A DNA stretch of 64,000 nt from Simonsiella muelleri ATCC 29453 (GTDB lineage Bacteria > Pseudomonadota > Gammaproteobacteria > Burkholderiales > Neisseriaceae). The translations under genes and the position numbers were made by a program. This document shows, one piece after another, positions 60,782 to 64,000 of this stretch (its first letter is position 1; each line of letters starts with the position of its first letter). The stretch covers positions 682,001-746,000 of the forward strand of contig NZ_CP019448.1 in NCBI RefSeq assembly GCF_002951835.1. Reading direction: 5' to 3'. The notes under the pieces are model-generated. The model saw only the letters and a list, made by a program, of their open reading frames with translations. It was not told the origin of the DNA and ran no database searches.

Positions 60782-61588
60782 TTATTGTTTGATGGCACCA
60801 AATGAACCCATATAAGATTGACTATTGCGGTTACCGCTGTATGTACCTCCTATCTCTTCAGCTTGTGGCCCAAAAAAATGACCTTGCATCGTAACACCAT
60901 TTAATGAGCCATTAAATGTATTACCATTAATAATACCTTGTAGGGGAATATGAACCGAATCATTGGTGTGTGCTACACCACCCACAATCGTTTTTTCTCC
61001 AAAATCCACATAAAATGATGATGTTCCTAACTCAATATTATTATTGGAACCCAATGCAGCACTGCCAATATAATTGGCTATGCCAGTGGCAGGGATTGCA
61101 CTGCTTGGCGTGATGTCTCCAATTGCAAAGGTATATTGAGGATTATTATTAGTATGTTCGTTGCCTTTCATGTATCCACCAAAGCGAACATAACCGTATT
61201 TAGGCGTGCTGATTGCGGTAGTTTCTGTATTGGTTTTGGTTATTACAAGAGCATCTGTATAATCATTTTGTTTGCTAATCGTGATGGCATGACCATCAAT
61301 GACCACAATATCGCTTTGATGATCGCCATTAACCACAATGTTTTGTGCCTTAGCCACATTTCCTTGCGGTGCAGTCAAAGCAGTACCCTGATTGGTTGCT
61401 GTAGGAATGACGAAAGGAGTCGTGGATTGTGTGGGAGTTTCGGGTTGTGCAGTGGCATTAGACCGTGCCGGTTTGTTGGTTGGAGATGTGGTTGTAGATG
61501 GTTTACCTGAACCAGAACCAGAACAGGCAGTTAAGCCTAATAGATTTGCAAATAATATAACAGCAATATACTTATTTATTGTATTCAT
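60782..61588 (-). CDS. Slam-type surface lipoprotein with TbpB-like beta barrel
   Basis: A 268-residue lipoprotein: MNTINKYIAVILFANLLGLTAC with acylated Cys-22, then a Ser/Gly/Pro/Thr-rich flexible tether to about residue 75. The C-terminal half is beta-rich and ends FFGPQAEEIGGTYSGN and YMGSFGAIKQ, the closing strands of the eight-stranded barrel shared by TbpB lobes, HpuA and factor-H-binding protein. Proteins with this end are usually moved to the surface by Slam transporters. Ligand unknown; a heme/hemoglobin or host-protein binding role is possible. No slam or TonB-dependent receptor gene is next to it. Confidence 0.8.
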   Translation of the reverse strand: MNTINKYIAVILFANLLGLTACSGSGSGKPSTTTSPTNKPARSNATAQPETPTQSTTPFVIPTATNQGTALTAPQGNVAKAQNIVVNGDHQSDIVVIDGHAITISKQNDYTDALVITKTNTETTAISTPKYGYVRFGGYMKGNEHTNNNPQYTFAIGDITPSSAIPATGIANYIGSAALGSNNNIELGTSSFYVDFGEKTIVGGVAHTNDSVHIPLQGIINGNTFNGSLNGVTMQGHFFGPQAEEIGGTYSGNRNSQSYMGSFGAIKQ

Positions 61589-62136
61589 TAAAATTCCTTA
61601 ATGGTTGAAATTTAGCCTTTTAAGACGGCAAAATAAAAAAATATTTGAGCAAGGACGCATCATCATTATTATTCAAAATTACTTAAATCTAACTAAAAAT
61701 GGATAAGTCCAAACCAATTATGCTTTTGTTTTGGGCAGATTTCGTGAGAACTTCAGTTTCAACAGAAATATAATGTATCATTGAGTTGTTTGCAATGTGT
61801 GATAATGGTTGCTGATATAATTTTCAGGCAGCCTGAAAAGCAAATTCTCTCGGTTATTTTGCTTCAACCGAGATTTAGGAATTTCATTATCCACGACCTT
61901 AAATTGTTTATTGGATAAATACAAATGAAACCTGTTATGATATCTTTTTTATAAATTGATTATAGTTTTGTCAAATATCCAGTTATAAACCAAATGCGCT
62001 ACACCACAAGTTTCAGCGAAATAGGCTCGCTGCTTGATTGGGGTGTAGCGCGATTTTATGGGTTAATTGAAAACAAAAAATGATTTCTAAGAAGTTTTTG
62101 TTTGGTTTGCTAAAAGGCTTTTTTCACATTTCCTCT
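61589..62136. other. Long noncoding stretch between the lipoprotein gene and a MITE
   Basis: About 550 bp. It holds a DUS inverted repeat at 61824-61838 and an imperfect inverted repeat TGCGCTACACC (61995) with GGGGTGTAGCGCG (62040). AT-rich otherwise. I found no sustained frame, tRNA or known RNA. Confidence 0.4.
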
Positions 62137-62230
62137 ATAGTCGTTTAATATTAAAAATATTACTTCATTGTTTGCTACCTTATGTACTAGATGCACACGG
62201 TGGTCGCCTTGCTCTATTTTGATTTTATGT
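62137..62230. repeat. Truncated copy of the ATAGTCGTTTAAA MITE
   Basis: ATAGTCGTTTAATATTAAAA begins as in 6775, and the interior GTACTAGATGCACACGGTGG and GCCTTGCTCTATTTTGATTT follow the same pattern, but the right end (TTTAAACGACTAT) is missing. It abuts the end of bfrB. Confidence 0.6.
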
Positions 62231-62248
62231 GAATAAATAAATTTAGCA

Positions 62249-62722
62249 TTAATCTTCTTGTGCACCCAACTGTAAATAATTGGGTAAACCCATGCTGGCA
62301 ATTTGTTCTAATTGTGTTTCCAACCAATCAATGCGTTCTTCATTGATATCTTTTTGTTTTTCCAATAAATCACGTGAAATGTAATCTTGTTCATTTTCAC
62401 AAATTTTAATGGCATCCAACAAAATAGCGTGTTTTTCTTGCTCTTTGGTCAAATCACATTTAATGATTTCTTCAGCTGATTCACCAATTAATAATTTACC
62501 TAATTCTTGCAAATTCGGCAAACCTTCCAATAACAACACGCGCTCAATAATCGCATCGGCTTGTTTCATTTCCACGATGGAACTTTTATAAAAATGCTCG
62601 CCCAATTCTGTCAAACCCCAGTTTTTCAAAATACGCGCGTGCAGGAAATATTGATTAATCGTTACCAACAGTACGCCTAAATTTTTATTAAGCTGTTGAA
62701 TAACCAAACGATTGCCTTGCAT
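62249..62722 (-). CDS. bfrB: Bacterioferritin subunit BfrB (heme-binding type)
   Basis: One of two subunits of the heteromeric iron store. The four-helix ferritin fold starts MQGNRLVIQQLNKNLGVLLVTINQYFLHARILKNWG. The heme-ligand Met is kept in SIVEMKQADAIIERVLLLEGLPNLQELGKLLIG. Compared with E. coli Bfr, ferroxidase ligands are lost: Glu18 becomes Leu, His54 becomes Gln and His130 becomes Arg (EERIDWLETQ). So this subunit holds heme but should lack ferroxidase activity. It lies 12 nt downstream of bfrA in one operon. Bfd at 7577 is the expected reductant. Confidence 0.93.
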   Translation of the reverse strand: MQGNRLVIQQLNKNLGVLLVTINQYFLHARILKNWGLTELGEHFYKSSIVEMKQADAIIERVLLLEGLPNLQELGKLLIGESAEEIIKCDLTKEQEKHAILLDAIKICENEQDYISRDLLEKQKDINEERIDWLETQLEQIASMGLPNYLQLGAQED

Positions 62723-62734
62723 ATTAACTCCTGA

Positions 62735-63199
62735 TTAAATTTGGCTTTGCAAATAATTTTGTTCGCCTAACATTTTGACTAAACGCAATTGTTGTTCTAA
62801 CCAATGTGCGTGGTCTTCTTCGGTATCTTTCAATTGCTCAACCAAGATTTGACGAGTAACATAATCTTGTTTTTCTTCGCATAATTTAATACCTTGTTGC
62901 AAATTCTGGCGTACTTCCAATTCGGTATTTAAATCAAATTGGAGCATTTCAGCAACATTTGTACCAATATGTAATTCAGCAGGTTTCATGTTGGGTGTGC
63001 CACCAAGCATCAAAATGCGGCGAATGAATTGTTCAGCGTGGAGCGTTTCATCTTCCATTTCATGCGCGATGCGGTCAAATAATTTGGTGTAGCCCCATTC
63101 AGAATACATACGCGAATGAATAAAATATTGGTCGCGTGCCGCCAATTCATTTGCCAACAAAAAATTCATATAATCAATAACTTCTTTATTACCTTGCAT
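62735..63199 (-). CDS. bfrA: Bacterioferritin subunit BfrA (ferroxidase type)
   Basis: The ferroxidase-competent partner of BfrB. The sequence MQGNKEVIDYMNFLLANELAARDQYFIHSRMYSEWGYTKLF keeps Glu18, and AHEMEDETLHAEQFIRRILMLGG keeps Glu51 and His54 but replaces the heme Met52 with Thr. EEDHAHWLEQQL keeps Glu127 and His130. Thus active site and heme site are split between the two subunits, as known in N. gonorrhoeae. AAGGAAG lies upstream of the ATG. Confidence 0.94.
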   Translation of the reverse strand: MQGNKEVIDYMNFLLANELAARDQYFIHSRMYSEWGYTKLFDRIAHEMEDETLHAEQFIRRILMLGGTPNMKPAELHIGTNVAEMLQFDLNTELEVRQNLQQGIKLCEEKQDYVTRQILVEQLKDTEEDHAHWLEQQLRLVKMLGEQNYLQSQI

Positions 63200-63612
63200 T
63201 TTAACTTCCTTCCATTCTTAAATAAACAAATCATTTGTGATGGCGCAAATTGTAACAAACAAAAATATTTTTGCAACTTTCAAATCAAAAATACTATTTA
63301 TTATCAATTGGTTTTATTGAGTGAATGAATTTGAGAATTTTTTTCTTTTGAGAAAATTATCAATAAATCAATTCACTGATTTAAAAATGATTACCAATTG
63401 ATGATTTTTTGATTTTATTGATGATTTTTTGTTTACATAATTTTACGTTATTTTTTCAGGCTGCCTGATGATGACACAACAAAAAATACAGGATATGCCA
63501 CGTACACCGTTTCAGGCAGCCTGAAAAAATTCGTACAATCAAATTATGGTTCTTTATTTAAAACAAAAAATAGGACAACGCCATAGTATTTTTAATTTTA
63601 ACCAATTATTTA
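63200..63612. other. AT-rich region between bfrA and the PHP gene
   Basis: About 410 bp, extremely AT-rich, with repeated TTGATGATTTTTTG (near 63402 and 63420) and two DUS sites at 63456 and 63509. A DUS palindrome at 63509-63526 lies between the two genes. No gene seen. Confidence 0.4.
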
Positions 63613-64000
63613 TTAAAAATATTTCCAAACAGGTTCACAAATACTCGGTAATTCTGGGCAACGCCCCAACACACCACCACTAAAATCGTGTAAACGATGA
63701 AAATCACTGCCACAACTTGCCCATAAATCATAACGCTGTGCCAACAAACTATATTGATAACAATCGTTTGGCGTGCAACTGCCACTGTGAACCTCTATGG
63801 CACGTCCGCCTACGGCTTTGAAATCTTCAAATAAACGGCGTTTGCGTGTGGCAGAAAAATCGTAACGCATCGGATGCGCAATGACCGCAATGCCACCCGC
63901 ATTCGTAATTGCGTAAACCGCTTCGTCCAAATCCGCCCATTGGTGCCGAACGTGTGCAGATTTGCCTTCGCCTAAATATTTGGTAAATGCTTGTTGTTTC
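63613..64000 (-). CDS. PHP-domain phosphatase/exonuclease (YciV/RnmM-like), C-terminal part
   Basis: The gene enters from the right edge; about 128 C-terminal codons are present. Reading continues upstream of the ATG at 63930 as KYLGEGKSAHVRHQWADLDEAV to the window end. Motifs GGIAVIAHPMRYD (metal-binding His), IEVHSGSC and WASCGSDFHR are PHP-domain metal ligands of the 5'-3' exoribonuclease / 3',5'-bisphosphate nucleotidase family (YciV). It acts in RNA or nucleotide turnover. The start lies outside the window. Confidence 0.85.
   Translation of the reverse strand, partial: KQQAFTKYLGEGKSAHVRHQWADLDEAVYAITNAGGIAVIAHPMRYDFSATRKRRLFEDFKAVGGRAIEVHSGSCTPNDCYQYSLLAQRYDLWASCGSDFHRLHDFSGGVLGRCPELPSICEPVWKYF

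Noticed and set aside
62110..62301. 63-residue frame before bfrB
   Set aside because: It is a translation through the truncated MITE and the end of bfrB, without a ribosome site.

Overview
The window is chromosomal DNA of a low-GC member of the Neisseriaceae. The clearest sign is the very frequent 12-mer AGGCAGCCTGAA and its inverted-repeat form with AGGCTGCCTGAA. These are the DNA uptake sequence (DUS) dialects of Kingella and Simonsiella, not the GCCGTCTGAA of Neisseria meningitidis. Gene content agrees: paired bfrA/bfrB bacterioferritins, separate rfaE1, GNA33-type MltA, a Slam-type surface lipoprotein and an MDA/Nf-type filamentous prophage. I favour a Kingella/Simonsiella/Alysiella-type organism but cannot name a species.

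Layout. 1-8.9 kb is core: the end of priA, uppS, a Cys-rich zinc-binding-like protein, grxC, secB, tRNA-Pro, lpdA, Fur-linked bfd and galU. 8.9-15.1 kb carries recC, hda with a degraded coupled neighbour, a Spy/CpxP-like protein and an OmpA-like lipid-free envelope protein. 15.2-24.8 kb is one giant type I-secreted RTX adhesin with five nearly identical 549-bp repeats. 25-31.7 kb holds a DUF533 protein, murJ with a frameshift, a nuclease gene split by an IS5-family element, mltA, trmB and ybeY. 32-36.2 kb holds a DUF937-OmpA protein and a large divergent unknown membrane protein. 36.2-41.8 kb holds RNase P RNA, rpmB-rpmG, rfaE1, ldh, a second IS5-family element, maf and slyD. 42-44.1 kb holds an Ala-rich lipoprotein, an RlmK-like methyltransferase and a CopD-like membrane protein.

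44128-52297 is a filamentous prophage bounded by the 7-bp repeat AGATACT. It encodes Rep, ssDNA-binding protein, major coat, minor coats, a TspB-like adsorption protein, a Zot-type assembly ATPase, a TonB-like accessory protein and an IS110-family (Piv) recombinase. Between piv and the phage end lies a roughly 250-nt region that folds into one elaborate structure. A diverged second copy sits inside the phage, beside a duplicated tspB 3' end. The two copies differ at nine base-paired positions in the stems, and every difference keeps the pairing, including G-U pairs that only make sense in RNA of the piv sense. I propose this is a guide-like RNA for Piv-mediated phage integration; a phage origin or packaging hairpin is the main alternative.

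52.4-64 kb returns to core genes: typA, oxyR, minC-minD-minE (MinC with an unusually long acidic linker), rpmH-rnpA-yidD-yidC, a surface lipoprotein, bfrA-bfrB and the end of a PHP-domain phosphatase. Bfd at 7.6 kb and BfrA/BfrB at 62-63 kb form an iron store and release set. Several small inverted-repeat elements are scattered through the window; three related ones (one full IS, two short derivatives) all sit exactly inside DUS sites.
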